Positions 18,101 to 29,494 are shown, numbered from the stretch's first letter. The stretch: DNA of 64,000 nt from an uncultured Pseudomonadales bacterium (GCA_947488935.1 CANLBN010000008.1:124001-188000), one strand, 5' to 3'. The notes: generated by a model not told the origin, from the letters alone. Numbers and translations: made by a program.

Positions 18101-20683
18101 TTAAAACAGATCCTCGGGAGAGACAGTATTGTCATCAATGCTAATAGTCTCTATATCTTCTAATTCAGCTGGGGCATTTTCTTCTAGGAATAACTCGTAA
18201 ATTCCATTGGGGTCCGAAAGGCGTGCGCGTTCGCCAGTTTCAGCGTTGACCCTTATTGTGACAATACCATTAGGTTGTGACCGAATAGTATCGGGTACAT
18301 CCTCTAATGCAGTTCTCATATAATCTATCCAAATAGGTAGCGCTGAAATACCACCATATTCTCCACGGCCCAGTTTTCTGTTGTCGTCGAAACCCACCCA
18401 AGTTGTTGTAACGGTACTATCATTGAAGCCAGAAAACCATGCATCTATAGGCCCATTTGTTGTACCCGTTTTCCCTGCAAGGTCATTGCGTTTTAATACC
18501 TGTGCACGCCGTCCTGTGCCACGCTTAACAACGTCTCGCATAACCGAGTTCATAATGTAGGCCACTCTTTCGTCTATTACTCGCTGCGCTTGCTTGCTTT
18601 CTAACTCTATAGTGATAGGTTTTAGAGCTCCAGCATCAATGGACTCTTCAGCATTAGTTATCGTTTGAGGAGTTGCTGAAGCTTGTTTAGTATCGCTGGT
18701 TGGGACTGCCTCTAAAGTTGCATCTACTACAGGTTTTGCATCAGACTTAAAGGCTAAGGGTTTCTTATTGGGTATAACGAGTGGGTTAGCTTTATAGAGT
18801 ACTTGGTCGTGACGGTTGCGAATATGATGGATTAAATAGGGTTCTATCTTGAAGCCTCCATTGGCAAAAACGCTATATCCTGTTGCAACTTCAAGTGGTG
18901 ACATAACGTAGCTTCCAAGAGCCATTGACAGATTGCGAGGTATCGCTTTTGTATCCATACCAAAGCGCCCCATTGATTCAATGGTTTTGTTAATGCCGAT
19001 GGTGCGTAATAGTCTGATAGAGATAAGGTTGCGTGATAAATACAATGCTTTTCTTAAGCGTGTTGGGCCATAAAATTTCCCACTGGAATTCTCAGGTCGC
19101 CAGGCGCCTTCTAGGCCCTTATCCTCGATAACAATAGGTGCATCGTTTATTGTACTCGCAGGCGACAAGCCATTTTCAAATCCGGTGGCGTAGATGAAGG
19201 GCTTAAAGTTAGAGCCTGGCTGGCGTTTTGCCTGCGTCACGCGATTGAAACGGCTACGAGAAAAGTCAAACCCTCCTGAAAGTGCATTGATGGATCCGTC
19301 ATCAGGGTTTACAGAAACTAAAGCTGCCTCTATTTCAGGTGTTTGGCTCAGATGCCACTGTTTGTCTTTATCTTGATAAATACGGATAACGTCACCGATT
19401 GCCACAACATCAGCAGCGGTTTTGGGCGCTTTTCCTGTCACGTTTTCATTAATGAAGGGTTTGGCGTCACTTGGGCCATTTTCCCATTTTATGTCTATCT
19501 TTGTGCCTAGTGCTGTTAGGGCAGAGATTTCTTTTTCATTGGTATGGATGACAACGGCTGGCTCTAAATTACCGTAAACTGACATTTGTTTAAGCTTTTC
19601 TAACCAGGGGATGAGGTTGACGCCTTTAAGTGTGTTAGTGCTTACTTCCCCTAGTTCTTCGGGTTGGCTGAGTGGCTCTAGAAATGTAGGGTCCCACTGA
19701 TCTTCTGGGCCTCTATAGCCATGCCTTTTATCGTAATTTAATAGACCTGTGACAATGGATTCTTGTGCTGTACGTTGCAGCTTGCTGTCTACGGTTGTAT
19801 ATATTTTATAACCGCTTGTGTAAGCCTCTTCGCCATATAGCTCTAGTGCGTACTCTCTAGCAGCCTCGGCGATATAGGGTGCGTTTAAGTCTAGGTTTTG
19901 TCCGTGGTAACGGGCAGTGACAGGCTCGCTCATTGCAGCTTCAAGCTCTTCTGGGCTGATTTTTTTAAGCGATGCCATTCGTTTTAGAATCCAGTTTCGG
20001 CGAATCAAAGCGCGGCTAGGATTAATGATGGGATTGTAAGTAGAGGGTGCCTTGGGGAGCCCCGCTATCATGGCGGTTTGTGCGAGAGTTAATTGATTTA
20101 ATGGTAGCCCATAGTACACTTGAGCGGCAGCTTTAACACCGTAGGCTCGATTGCCAAGGTATATTTTATTAAGATAAAGTTCTAAAACTTCAGGTTTTGA
20201 TAGATAACGCTCTATTTTAAGGGCAAGTAGTATTTCGTTAAACTTACGTGAAAAGGTTTGCTCGCGAGAGAGGAAAAAGTTTCTTGCGACCTGCATGGTG
20301 ATGGTGCTGCCCCCACTTTGTATCTCCCCAGAGAGTAGTAGTTGAGAAATAGCGCGTAGTAAGCCTTTTATGTCCACACCATTGTGCTGGTAAAAGCCGT
20401 CATCCTCAGCTGATAAGATTGCATCTATTAATGCTTGTGGGGATTCATCAATTAATATCGGGTCCCGTCTTTTTTCGCCAAACTCGCCTATGAGCTTATT
20501 ATCAATAGAATAAACGCGTAAAGGTGTTTGTAGTTCGACCTCTCTGAGCGAGTCAATTTCAGGTAAATTCGGGCTAAGTAATAGGTAAATCCCGGAAAGT
20601 CCGGCGATTAAGCCCATAAATACCAATAAAAATGACCAAATTGTAAATTTAAGTAATTTTTTATTAATTGTAAATTTCTCCAT
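18101..20683 (-). CDS. mrcA: Penicillin-binding protein 1A (bifunctional transglycosylase/transpeptidase)
   Basis: 860 residues. N-terminal membrane anchor (about residues 11-33), then a GT51 glycosyltransferase domain with ILSAEDDGFYQHNGVD and GGSTITMQVARN, an OB-like insert typical of PBP1A, and the transpeptidase domain with SxxK in PGSNFKPFIY, SRN, and KTGTTN. All catalytic motifs intact. Divergent from pilM, the same arrangement as ponA-pilM in Pseudomonas. Confidence 0.96.
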   Translation of the reverse strand: MEKFTINKKLLKFTIWSFLLVFMGLIAGLSGIYLLLSPNLPEIDSLREVELQTPLRVYSIDNKLIGEFGEKRRDPILIDESPQALIDAILSAEDDGFYQHNGVDIKGLLRAISQLLLSGEIQSGGSTITMQVARNFFLSREQTFSRKFNEILLALKIERYLSKPEVLELYLNKIYLGNRAYGVKAAAQVYYGLPLNQLTLAQTAMIAGLPKAPSTYNPIINPSRALIRRNWILKRMASLKKISPEELEAAMSEPVTARYHGQNLDLNAPYIAEAAREYALELYGEEAYTSGYKIYTTVDSKLQRTAQESIVTGLLNYDKRHGYRGPEDQWDPTFLEPLSQPEELGEVSTNTLKGVNLIPWLEKLKQMSVYGNLEPAVVIHTNEKEISALTALGTKIDIKWENGPSDAKPFINENVTGKAPKTAADVVAIGDVIRIYQDKDKQWHLSQTPEIEAALVSVNPDDGSINALSGGFDFSRSRFNRVTQAKRQPGSNFKPFIYATGFENGLSPASTINDAPIVIEDKGLEGAWRPENSSGKFYGPTRLRKALYLSRNLISIRLLRTIGINKTIESMGRFGMDTKAIPRNLSMALGSYVMSPLEVATGYSVFANGGFKIEPYLIHHIRNRHDQVLYKANPLVIPNKKPLAFKSDAKPVVDATLEAVPTSDTKQASATPQTITNAEESIDAGALKPITIELESKQAQRVIDERVAYIMNSVMRDVVKRGTGRRAQVLKRNDLAGKTGTTNGPIDAWFSGFNDSTVTTTWVGFDDNRKLGRGEYGGISALPIWIDYMRTALEDVPDTIRSQPNGIVTIRVNAETGERARLSDPNGIYELFLEENAPAELEDIETISIDDNTVSPEDLF

Positions 20684-20764
20684 AATAATTAATAGCTTAG
20701 AGACTTATCGAGCTAAGTATATCGATTATACGACATTTTCATAGCTCATATGTGAACTGTGTTG

Positions 20765-20792
20765 TTGCATGAATAAGTTAAAGTGCTATAAC
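20765..20792 (+). promoter_or_regulatory. Possible promoter of the pilMNOPQ operon
   Basis: TTGCAT (20765-20770), 16-base spacer, TATAAC (20787-20792), 44 bases ahead of pilM in the intergenic region shared with mrcA. The hexamers match sigma-70 only moderately. Confidence 0.35.
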
Positions 20793-20820
20793 ATAAAGAT
20801 CACCTAAGTTGCGGAAATAG

Positions 20821-21893
<1,073 letters not shown>

Positions 21894-21894
<1 letters not shown>

Positions 21895-22430
21895 TGTCGA
21901 ATATTAATTTATTGCCATGGCGTGACGAATATCGTCAGGAAAAAAAGCGTGAGTTCTTTTCTGTATTGATATTGCTGTCAATTGTGACCTGTTTAATTGT
22001 ATTTTTGTGGTTTACCTATACTAATTCTCAAATAGAGGCACAGAAGCAAAGAAATAGCCTACTACAGTCTGAGATTGCTCAATTAGAGAACCAAGTTAAA
22101 GAGATTGAGAATTTACGAAAAAGGCGTGAGCAGCTAGAAGCGCGCATTAACATTATTCAGGACCTCCAATTTAAGCGTCCATTAATTGTCCGCTATTTTG
22201 ATGAGTTTGTACGAGCGGTGCCTGAGGGTCTTTATTTTAGCAAGCTAGATAGGGTCGGTGACAGGTTTTCGATCCAGGGTGTTACTGAGTCAAATAATAG
22301 GGTGTCAACTCTAATGCGTAACTTAGACAGTTCTGATTGGTTTGAAGCGCCTAATTTAAAAACCGTAATTGCCGACAAATTTGATCTCTCAGTGGATGCT
22401 ATATCACCTAACAAAGAGGTTGATGAATAA
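21894..22430 (+). CDS. pilN: Type IV pilus assembly protein PilN
   Basis: 178 residues. Starts MSNINLLPWRDE, the conserved cytoplasmic peptide that docks into PilM, followed by a membrane helix (about residues 23-43), a coiled coil up to about 85 and a ferredoxin-like periplasmic domain. ATG shares a base with the pilM stop (TAATG). Confidence 0.96.
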
Positions 22431-22434
22431 CATT

Positions 22435-23055
22435 ATGGCTTTACAAGATACGATAGAGCAGCTTAACAATCTTGATATTAATGAGATCGATTGGTCCCGT
22501 ATTGGCGTATGGCCACTGGCTGGCCGCATGTTTGTTTGGTTGCTAGTTATTGCTGCGATTATTGCGGGTGCTTATTTTGGTTTGATTGAGGAAAAATATA
22601 AAAACTTGAATCAACACGTTGCTCAAGAAACCACACTAAAGCAAACCTTTCAACAAAAAGCACTAGAAGCGGCCAAGCTAGAGCAATATATAGAGCTGAT
22701 GGCACGGATGGAGAAAGATTTTGAATTTTTAGTTTCTCAGCTTCCCGAAAAAACCGAAGTGCCAGGGCTTTTGGATGATATTGATGAGAGGGGACGTAAT
22801 AGCGGTCTAGATATTGTCAGTATTAAGCTCCAGCCAGAGGTGGTTAGCGATGTTTATGTTGAGTTACCCATTGAAATTATTGTAAATGGTACATACCACA
22901 ATTTTGGTACCTTTATTAGTAGTGTCGCTGGAATGTCACGTATTGTGACACTGCATGACTATGAAATTACTGAGGCTGATGGGCAGCCATCTTTACAGAT
23001 GACTATTAGAGCGAAAACATATCGTTATTTATCTTTTGATGAGGGTGGTCAATAA
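22435..23055 (+). CDS. pilO: Type IV pilus assembly protein PilO
   Basis: About 206 residues. MALQDTIEQLNNLDINEID is the usual cytoplasmic lead, then one membrane helix (about 32-50), a coiled coil and the periplasmic domain with LPEKTEVPGLLDDID, which pairs with PilN. Start at 22435 chosen by family alignment; ATG 22423 overlaps the pilN end and is the alternative, with an AGAGG too close to it. Same operon. Confidence 0.95.
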   Translation: MALQDTIEQLNNLDINEIDWSRIGVWPLAGRMFVWLLVIAAIIAGAYFGLIEEKYKNLNQHVAQETTLKQTFQQKALEAAKLEQYIELMARMEKDFEFLVSQLPEKTEVPGLLDDIDERGRNSGLDIVSIKLQPEVVSDVYVELPIEIIVNGTYHNFGTFISSVAGMSRIVTLHDYEITEADGQPSLQMTIRAKTYRYLSFDEGGQ

Positions 23056-23057
23056 GT

Positions 23058-23588
23058 ATGTTTAAGTTTTTACCTATAGTATTGTCAATTGTTGTTGTTG
23101 GCTGTAGTTCATCTAATTCGAATCAGGATTTAAAAGATTTTATTGCAGAAAACAAACGTAGGCCGCCTGGCAAGGTTGAGGCTGCACCTAGTATACAAGC
23201 ATACGAGTCATTTGTTTACGATGTTTATAGTCTGCGGGGGCCCTTTGATCGCCCAGTTAGTGCTGAGGTTCAGCAATTAAGTGCTGCCTCTTCAAGTGAT
23301 GTGAGCCCCGATTTTGAAAGGCAAAAAGAGCGTTTAGAACAATTCGATTTAGCCACTCTTTCAATGGTTGGAACAGTCACAAAAAGTGGCTCGCTCTGGG
23401 CTTTGGTTAAAGACCCTAATGGCTCGATAGAGAGAATTAGGCCGGGAAACTATATGGGGTTGAATCATGGAAAGATTACCGATCTATCAGGCTCTAAGAT
23501 CGAATTAATTGAAATTGTATCGAGTGGTGAAGGTTGGTTGGAGCGTCCCAATATACTTGAGTTACAAACGGCAGAAAGCAATAAATGA
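23058..23588 (+). CDS. pilP: Type IV pilus lipoprotein PilP
   Basis: 176 residues. Signal peptide with lipobox VVGC (cysteine 16), a disordered stretch with KRRPPGKVEAAP and YDVYSLRGPF that in relatives binds PilNO, and a C-terminal beta domain (LATLSMVGTV...LVKDPNGSIERIRPGNYMG) that contacts the secretin PilQ. Confidence 0.95.
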   Translation: MFKFLPIVLSIVVVGCSSSNSNQDLKDFIAENKRRPPGKVEAAPSIQAYESFVYDVYSLRGPFDRPVSAEVQQLSAASSSDVSPDFERQKERLEQFDLATLSMVGTVTKSGSLWALVKDPNGSIERIRPGNYMGLNHGKITDLSGSKIELIEIVSSGEGWLERPNILELQTAESNK

Positions 23589-23632
23589 CATTTTTAATAA
23601 TAACAAGCAGAGTATTTCGAAGGGTTAAAGTT

Positions 23633-25768
23633 ATGGCTAATATGCGTGTGGCTATTATCGTATTGGGGTTGGTTTTTGGAGTTTCTAATAGTTTTGCAGC
23701 TACCTTAAATGATTTGCAGTTCACAGAGTTACCTGGTGATAGAATCGAAGTGAGGGCTATTTTTTCTGCTCCACCATCGCAGCCTAAGGGTTATGCTATT
23801 GAGCAGCCAGCGAGAATAGTGCTGGACTTTGATAATGTAGATAGTGGCTTGCCTCAAAAAAAATATCCGCTATCTTTTGCTAATGCACAAAGTGCGGTGG
23901 TTTTAGAGGCAGGTGATAGAACGCGTTTTATTATGAACCTATCTTCTCCTTCGACATATTCAACCTCTATCGAAGGCAATACCTTGATTGCTATTATTGA
24001 GGGAGTTTCTGGTAATGAGACATATTTACGCAAAGAGCAAGCTACTGAAAATACACAATCTTTTTCTGATGACAATGAGCGTCGTATAACACAAGTTGAT
24101 TTCCGTAGAACCGAAGAAGGTGGTGGTACTATTTTACTGAATATCTCTAACCCCAAAGTAGAGGTTGATGTAGAAGAGGGAGCCTCTGGTATTGTTGTGA
24201 ATTTTTCTGATACGGATATACCATCTAACTTACAGCGCCGTCTGGATGTATTAGATTTTGCAACCCCTGTTAAAACAATCGAATCCGTTAGTCAGGGTGG
24301 TAATGCAACTGTTTCTATTGATGTAATTGGTGAATACGATTATTTGGCCTATCAAGCCGATAATCAGTATGTAATTACTGTTAACCCGCTAACTGCCGAA
24401 GAAGCAGCAGCAAGGCAGGACAGATTTCAGTTTGTGGGTGAAAAATTATCATTAAACTTTCAGGATATTCAAGTGCGTGCAGTACTTGAGATCATTGCCG
24501 ATGTAACGGGCCTGAATCTCGTGGCAAGTGATACGGTACAGGGTAATATTACACTACGCTTAGATAATGTGCCTTGGGATCAAGCGCTTGATTTAGTGTT
24601 AAAGTCTAAAAGCTTAGATAAGCGTCAAGTAGGTAATGTTTTACTTGTTGCGCCTGCTGCTGAAATTGCAGAGCGTGAGCGTCAAGAGATTGAGACGCGT
24701 AAGCAATTGGAAGAGCTTGCTCCATTACGTACAGAGTTTATTCAAATTCGTTATGCTAATGCAGAGGCTTTTTTAAATCTATTTGGTGGAAATGAAGGTG
24801 GTGGCTCAGGCGATGAATCAGGCGATGGTGGTGGTTCAGGGGAGATCAACATATTATCTCCTCGTGGCAGAGCTATTGTTGACCCTCGAACTAACTCAAT
24901 AATTCTGACTGAAACAGAGGCCAAAATTACTGAATTTTTAGCTTTGGTTGAAAAGGTTGACGTACCCATTCGACAGGTATTGATTGAGTCTCGAATAGTT
25001 GTTGCTAATAGCGATTTTAGTAAGGAGCTTGGTGTTCGCTGGGGTGCTATTGCGTCGAGTGATAATGGTGGAAGAGTAACGTCGATAGGCAGTGGGCTGG
25101 ACTCGTTGCAATCCGATGGCGGTGGTCCGGCTGGATTTTTTGCTGGCGCTAATACGACCGACCTTGTGGAAAACAGCATTGTTGACTTGGCAGCGCCAAA
25201 TGCAGGTGCGGGTACTTTTGGATTAAGCTTCTTAAATAGTAAAGTACTTCTAAGCCTCGAATTATCTGCTTTTGAAAGTAATGGCTCAGCTGAGGTCATA
25301 TCTCAGCCTAAAGTCATTACGGGAGATAAGCAGCAAGCAACTATTGAGTCTGGTCAGTCCATTCCCTTTCAGACATCCGATGATGGTGATGTATCGATAC
25401 AGTTTGAAGAAGCAGTACTAAGGCTTGATGTAACGCCTCAGATAACTCCAGATAATCGAATCATTATGGATTTAATCATCACTCAGGACTCTGTCAGTGG
25501 TCAGGAGATTGTTTCAAATACATCCTCTGTTCCTATTATCGATACAACAGAGTTAACTACGCAGGTGTTAGTCGCCGATGGTCAAACAATCGTGCTGGGT
25601 GGTATTTATCAACAAACTATTTCAGATACTGTAAATAAAGTGCCATTTTTTGGTGACCTTCCCTTTGTTGGTCGTCTGTTTAGGCAGAAACTGAGTAGTG
25701 ATGAAAAACAAGAGTTATTGATATTTATTACGCCAAGAATTTTATCCGATAGCCTGATTACTAATTAG
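23633..25768 (+). CDS. pilQ: Type IV pilus outer-membrane secretin PilQ
   Basis: About 711 residues. Signal peptide MANMRVAIIVLGLVFG...SFA, two AMIN domains (peptidoglycan binding) in the first ~230 residues, then an N-domain with FVGEKLSLNFQDIQVRAVL and IADVTGLNLVASD, a KH-like N1 domain, and the secretin core ending FGDLPFVGRLFR and LLIFITPRI. Start 23633 is chosen over ATG 23585 (which overlaps the pilP stop) because GAAGGG is spaced 8 bases from it and a normal signal peptide follows. A Gly/Ser/Asp-rich linker (encoded near 24790-24840) interrupts the N1 region. Confidence 0.95.
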   Translation: MANMRVAIIVLGLVFGVSNSFAATLNDLQFTELPGDRIEVRAIFSAPPSQPKGYAIEQPARIVLDFDNVDSGLPQKKYPLSFANAQSAVVLEAGDRTRFIMNLSSPSTYSTSIEGNTLIAIIEGVSGNETYLRKEQATENTQSFSDDNERRITQVDFRRTEEGGGTILLNISNPKVEVDVEEGASGIVVNFSDTDIPSNLQRRLDVLDFATPVKTIESVSQGGNATVSIDVIGEYDYLAYQADNQYVITVNPLTAEEAAARQDRFQFVGEKLSLNFQDIQVRAVLEIIADVTGLNLVASDTVQGNITLRLDNVPWDQALDLVLKSKSLDKRQVGNVLLVAPAAEIAERERQEIETRKQLEELAPLRTEFIQIRYANAEAFLNLFGGNEGGGSGDESGDGGGSGEINILSPRGRAIVDPRTNSIILTETEAKITEFLALVEKVDVPIRQVLIESRIVVANSDFSKELGVRWGAIASSDNGGRVTSIGSGLDSLQSDGGGPAGFFAGANTTDLVENSIVDLAAPNAGAGTFGLSFLNSKVLLSLELSAFESNGSAEVISQPKVITGDKQQATIESGQSIPFQTSDDGDVSIQFEEAVLRLDVTPQITPDNRIIMDLIITQDSVSGQEIVSNTSSVPIIDTTELTTQVLVADGQTIVLGGIYQQTISDTVNKVPFFGDLPFVGRLFRQKLSSDEKQELLIFITPRILSDSLITN

Positions 25769-25783
25769 TGCTATTACAGGTTA

Positions 25784-26299
25784 ATGATATCCCCTCATAA
25801 AATTGTACTTGTTGGCCCTATGGGGGCTGGCAAGTCTACCATTGGACGCTTGTTGGCCAAGCAGCTCAATTTGCCATTCAAAGATAGCGACGTAGAAATT
25901 GAAGAGCGCTGTGGTGCTAATATCCCTTGGATTTTTGATGTTGAAGGCGAAGAGGGCTTTCGACAGCGTGAGACCTCTGTTTTACGCTCTTTGATTAATG
26001 AGCCATCATTGATATTGGCAACAGGTGGTGGCATTGTTCTAAGCGAAGAAAATAGGGCGTTAATTAGCCAGGCGGATATTGTTATTTACTTGGTCGCCGA
26101 TATTGAACATCTGGTTAAACGAACCGAGAAAGACAAAAAGCGTCCTCTATTGCAAGTTGCTAACCCCGAACAAAAAATCCGTGAGCTCATTGAGCAGAGA
26201 GATGCACTCTATCGGCAAGTTGCTACACGTATTGTCATGACCGATTCTAGAAGCCCAAAAGTTCTAGCAAAACAAATAGCCGCCAATATATTATCTTGA
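25784..26299 (+). CDS. aroK: Shikimate kinase
   Basis: 171 residues. Phosphorylates shikimate in the chorismate pathway. Walker A GPMGAGKSTIGR at residues 9-20, shikimate-binding DSDVEIEERCG, FRQRE, and the ATGGGIVL loop are intact; the lid sequence KRPLL follows. Fifteen bases after pilQ and followed by aroB, the conserved pilQ-aroK-aroB order. Confidence 0.97.
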   Translation: MISPHKIVLVGPMGAGKSTIGRLLAKQLNLPFKDSDVEIEERCGANIPWIFDVEGEEGFRQRETSVLRSLINEPSLILATGGGIVLSEENRALISQADIVIYLVADIEHLVKRTEKDKKRPLLQVANPEQKIRELIEQRDALYRQVATRIVMTDSRSPKVLAKQIAANILS

Positions 26300-26378
26300 T
26301 AAGATAATTATAACTTAGTAGCAAACCCCTGTGTTTGCTGCGTGTATATTCCCCTTTTCTTCATGGCGATATAATTTT

Positions 26379-27461
26379 ATGCAAAAACTAACTGTTGAAT
26401 TAGGTGAGCAAAGAAGTTATCCCATCTATATAGGGGCTGGCTTGTTATCTAATCAGAGTTATTTCTTTCCTTATATTCATGGGCATCAGGTTTGTATCGT
26501 TACCAATGAGACCATTGCTCCATTATATCTTGATGCAATTCGGTCGTTGCTGGCAGATAAGTATCAAGTTGACGTTGTCGTACTCCCTGACGGAGAGCAA
26601 TATAAGCAGCTAGATACCGTCACTCAAATTTATGACTGCTTACTTGAAAACAAGCATAACCGTACAACTACATTGATTGCTCTGGGAGGAGGCGTTGTTG
26701 GTGATATGACAGGGTTTGCTGCCGCTACTTATCAGCGTGGCGTTAACTTTATCCAAATACCAACAACGTTACTTGCGCAAGTGGATTCTTCTGTGGGTGG
26801 AAAAACAGGCGTTAATCACCCGCTCGGTAAAAATATGATTGGCGCTTTCCATCAACCACGGGCGGTTATTATCGACACCGATGTGTTGCAAACGCTGCCG
26901 GCTCGGGAGTTATCGGCGGGTGTTGCAGAGATTATTAAATATGGCCTTATTAGTGACCAGACATTTTATGATTGGCTTGAGATAAATGTTGTATCGCTGA
27001 TGTCTCTAGAGCAGGCTGTGCTTGTCGAAGCCATTTTAAAGTCGTGTCAAAATAAAGCAGATGTTGTTAGTGCCGACGAGCGAGAAGGCGGCATCCGGGC
27101 TATTTTAAATTTTGGCCATACTTTTGGGCATGCTATTGAAGCAGCGCAAGGTTATGGTAATTGGTTGCATGGCGAAGCAGTCGCAACAGGTATGTTGGTC
27201 GCACTTGATTTGTCGGCGCGTATGGGATGGGTTGATAATAGTGAAGTCACCCGGCTAAAGTCGTTACTCGATAAATCTAATTTGCCTGTCACTGTTCCGG
27301 TTGATATGTCTAACCAACAATTCCTCGATATCATGGCTGTTGATAAAAAAGTACTAAGCGGTAAATTGAGATTGATTTTATTAAAAAGCATTGGTGATGC
27401 AATCGTTACCGAAGAGGCCTCTGTAGTAAAAATTACGGAGTCTATAGCGGCTTGCCGTTGA
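26379..27461 (+). CDS. aroB: 3-dehydroquinate synthase
   Basis: About 360 residues. Second step of the shikimate pathway; NAD and metal dependent. [45 protein letters not shown], and [10 protein letters not shown]-type motif ([13 protein letters not shown]) with [10 protein letters not shown] mark the NAD and zinc sites. ATG 26379 ([16 protein letters not shown]) matches the family start; a GTG at 26331 would add an unconserved extension. Confidence 0.96.
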   Translation: MQKLTVELGEQRSYPIYIGAGLLSNQSYFFPYIHGHQVCIVTNETIAPLYLDAIRSLLADKYQVDVVVLPDGEQYKQLDTVTQIYDCLLENKHNRTTTLIALGGGVVGDMTGFAAATYQRGVNFIQIPTTLLAQVDSSVGGKTGVNHPLGKNMIGAFHQPRAVIIDTDVLQTLPARELSAGVAEIIKYGLISDQTFYDWLEINVVSLMSLEQAVLVEAILKSCQNKADVVSADEREGGIRAILNFGHTFGHAIEAAQGYGNWLHGEAVATGMLVALDLSARMGWVDNSEVTRLKSLLDKSNLPVTVPVDMSNQQFLDIMAVDKKVLSGKLRLILLKSIGDAIVTEEASVVKITESIAACR

Positions 27462-27533
27462 TGTATTTGAGTAATAGTTTTATTGTTTTTTGTGCTAACT
27501 ATCCAGCAATTAAAAATATAATGGGTGGTCGTT

Positions 27534-29168
27534 ATGTCTGACGATATCGTTCAAAATGTTACTGAAAAACAGAGCTCTGTTTCAAAAAAAATTGAATCCA
27601 GTATAGATGATCGTACTATGCAAAATTTTGTTGATCCTTTTGCAAATAATATTGAAACCCCCTTCTTCACCACGGCTAATATACGTTCCAAGCTCGATGA
27701 AGTCGTTCATCTTTGCCAGTTTGGTGGCAATGTTGTTGCATTACTTGGCGATAAAGGTGTTGGTAAAACAGCTTTTTTAACTGAGGCCTGTAAAGAGCTG
27801 GCCGATACTTCATTTTGTTGTGTTGTTGACTCGGCGTTAATGATGAGTGCCGAGGATATTTTTAAGCAGATTATTTCTCAGTTGGAGCTAGCAGTTATTC
27901 CTCCCTCTACTATAGGGGAAATGTTAGTTGTTTTACGTAATGCGATGTCTGATGCTAGCTTTCATCGGGTCGTTATCGTTATTGACGATGCCGATTTTTT
28001 GAATGAATCTATTGTTTCCGGTTTATTAAGCTTATTTCAGGGAGCACAGGGTGGGCAGTTTCATCTTCTTTTGAGTGGGAATAACCATTTAATTGAGCGG
28101 CTGGATAGTCTAGATATCATTGATGTATTAATTTACGACGTCAATCTAGATCCGTTTACGTTTGATGAGACAAAGGAATATATTGATTTTAAATTGAGCT
28201 CGGTAGGGAAAGACAGCGCCGATTATTTTAAACAGGGCGAAATAGATTCAATTTATAAGCGCTCTAGAGGCTTTCCTGCCGAAATTAATGCCGCCGCTCA
28301 AAGCATCTTACTGAGTAATGAAAGTGCTGACGATCTAGAAGCTCTTGATGTCGAGCGAAAAACTGGCTTGCCTTTGCTGCACATGGGGCTGCTTATTGTA
28401 TTATTGGCAGCGTTAATCATGTTACTTATTTATATGGGTGATGATGATTCGCCAGCGGAGGCAAACCCGGTTTCAGTTGAGATACTGGAGCAACCTATTG
28501 CTAAAGAGGCTGAGCCAGATGCTATTGATCTTGCAATAGCAAAGCTCAATACTGAAAATCAGCCTGCTCAAGAACCTGATCAGTCGCCTACAAATGCTTC
28601 TAGTGACGTTGCTAAAGGCCCTGCGGAAAATACTGACAGTATTACATCATCGAATACGCTTGAGCAAAAGGCTCAACAGGCTCAAGCAATTCAAGGGGAG
28701 TCTGAGCAAGTGATACAGAATAAGCCTAAAGTAAGCGATGAGCTTAAAAATGAATTGAAAAAAGAGCTTGAACGCGAGTCTGAATTATTAAAAGCTCAGT
28801 CTGAGGCTAATAATGCAGAGAAAAAGGTGGGTGTAGTAGAGAAAAAAGAGAATGAATCCTTTAGCGCCGACGAGCGAGTAGTTTTAGCGTGGTCTGATAC
28901 GGCCTTTACATTACAAATCATAGGTGCAGAGCAAAAAGAAAGTCTAGAGCGCTATATTGCTGCCCAGCCGAATGCTTCCAAGTTGGTATTGGTCTCATTA
29001 GTTCGCAACGGTAAGCCTTGGCACGTTATTGTCACAGGTGTTTATGAAACATCCCAGCTAGCGCGTCGAGCTGTGCAATCTTTGCCCCAAAATCAAGTTG
29101 ATGGTGGGCCATGGCCTAAAAAAATATCAGATTTAAAAAGGGATATGCGTCTATTTCGGCGAAAATAG
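27534..29168 (+). CDS. damX: DamX-like AAA/SPOR cell division protein
   Basis: About 544 residues. An N-terminal AAA ATPase-type domain (Walker A GDKGVGKTAF, Walker B VVIVIDDADF), a single membrane helix near residue 285-303, a long acidic/glutamine-rich periplasmic linker, and a C-terminal SPOR domain beginning FTLQIIGAEQKESL. Position after aroB matches damX in enterobacteria and the equivalent gene in Pseudomonas. No dam gene follows; a terminator and gltB do. ATG 27534 has GGGTGG upstream; GTG 27525 is an alternative. Confidence 0.88.
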   Translation: MSDDIVQNVTEKQSSVSKKIESSIDDRTMQNFVDPFANNIETPFFTTANIRSKLDEVVHLCQFGGNVVALLGDKGVGKTAFLTEACKELADTSFCCVVDSALMMSAEDIFKQIISQLELAVIPPSTIGEMLVVLRNAMSDASFHRVVIVIDDADFLNESIVSGLLSLFQGAQGGQFHLLLSGNNHLIERLDSLDIIDVLIYDVNLDPFTFDETKEYIDFKLSSVGKDSADYFKQGEIDSIYKRSRGFPAEINAAAQSILLSNESADDLEALDVERKTGLPLLHMGLLIVLLAALIMLLIYMGDDDSPAEANPVSVEILEQPIAKEAEPDAIDLAIAKLNTENQPAQEPDQSPTNASSDVAKGPAENTDSITSSNTLEQKAQQAQAIQGESEQVIQNKPKVSDELKNELKKELERESELLKAQSEANNAEKKVGVVEKKENESFSADERVVLAWSDTAFTLQIIGAEQKESLERYIAAQPNASKLVLVSLVRNGKPWHVIVTGVYETSQLARRAVQSLPQNQVDGGPWPKKISDLKRDMRLFRRK

Positions 29169-29247
29169 CCACATTTGGCGACAAAATAACTTTTTTTATA
29201 ACCATTCATTGAAAAATCTTCCCTTAAAAGGTAATATTCGTCTCATC

Positions 29248-29277
29248 AAAAAAGCCCCTGTCATTAGGGGCTTTTTT
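29248..29277 (+). terminator. Rho-independent terminator after damX
   Basis: AAAAAAGCCCCT (29248-29259), loop GTCATT, AGGGGCTTTTTT (29266-29277): a perfect 12-base-pair hairpin with T tract, ending the pil-aro-damX transcription unit. Confidence 0.92.
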
Positions 29278-29494
29278 ATCTGGGAACCTTTTATAGCTAT
29301 AAAGCTATAGGAGGGTCGTCACTGCTACAGCCTGCTTGTCACAATTCGGCTATATCAAAAGACTAGGTTAATTCTTTGTTCAGTTAAACACTGGGCAATA
29401 TTCCCTTGGATGTATATCTGACGCTAACGTAAAGTGGCCCAGAATACTTACTAACATTGTTAAGATCTTAATGATCATTATTGAGAGACCGTAT
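29278..29494 (+). other. gltB leader region with inverted repeats
   Basis: No ORF. A hairpin at 29287-29314 has a perfect 7-base core, TATAGCT / AGCTATA around ATAA, extended outward by two G-T pairs and CCT/AGG. Further down, CTGGGC (about 29391) can pair with GCCCAG (about 29436). No known riboswitch class recognised. GAGAGA just ahead of ATG 29495 is the likely ribosome-binding site. Confidence 0.35.

Noticed and set aside
23585-23632. Upstream ATG of pilQ overlapping the pilP stop
   Set aside because: Would add 16 residues before a normal signal peptide; ATG 23633 has a good ribosome-binding site.
24751-25299. 182-codon leftward ORF inside pilQ
   Set aside because: Antisense shadow of the secretin gene; proline/serine-rich composition without motifs or ribosome-binding site.
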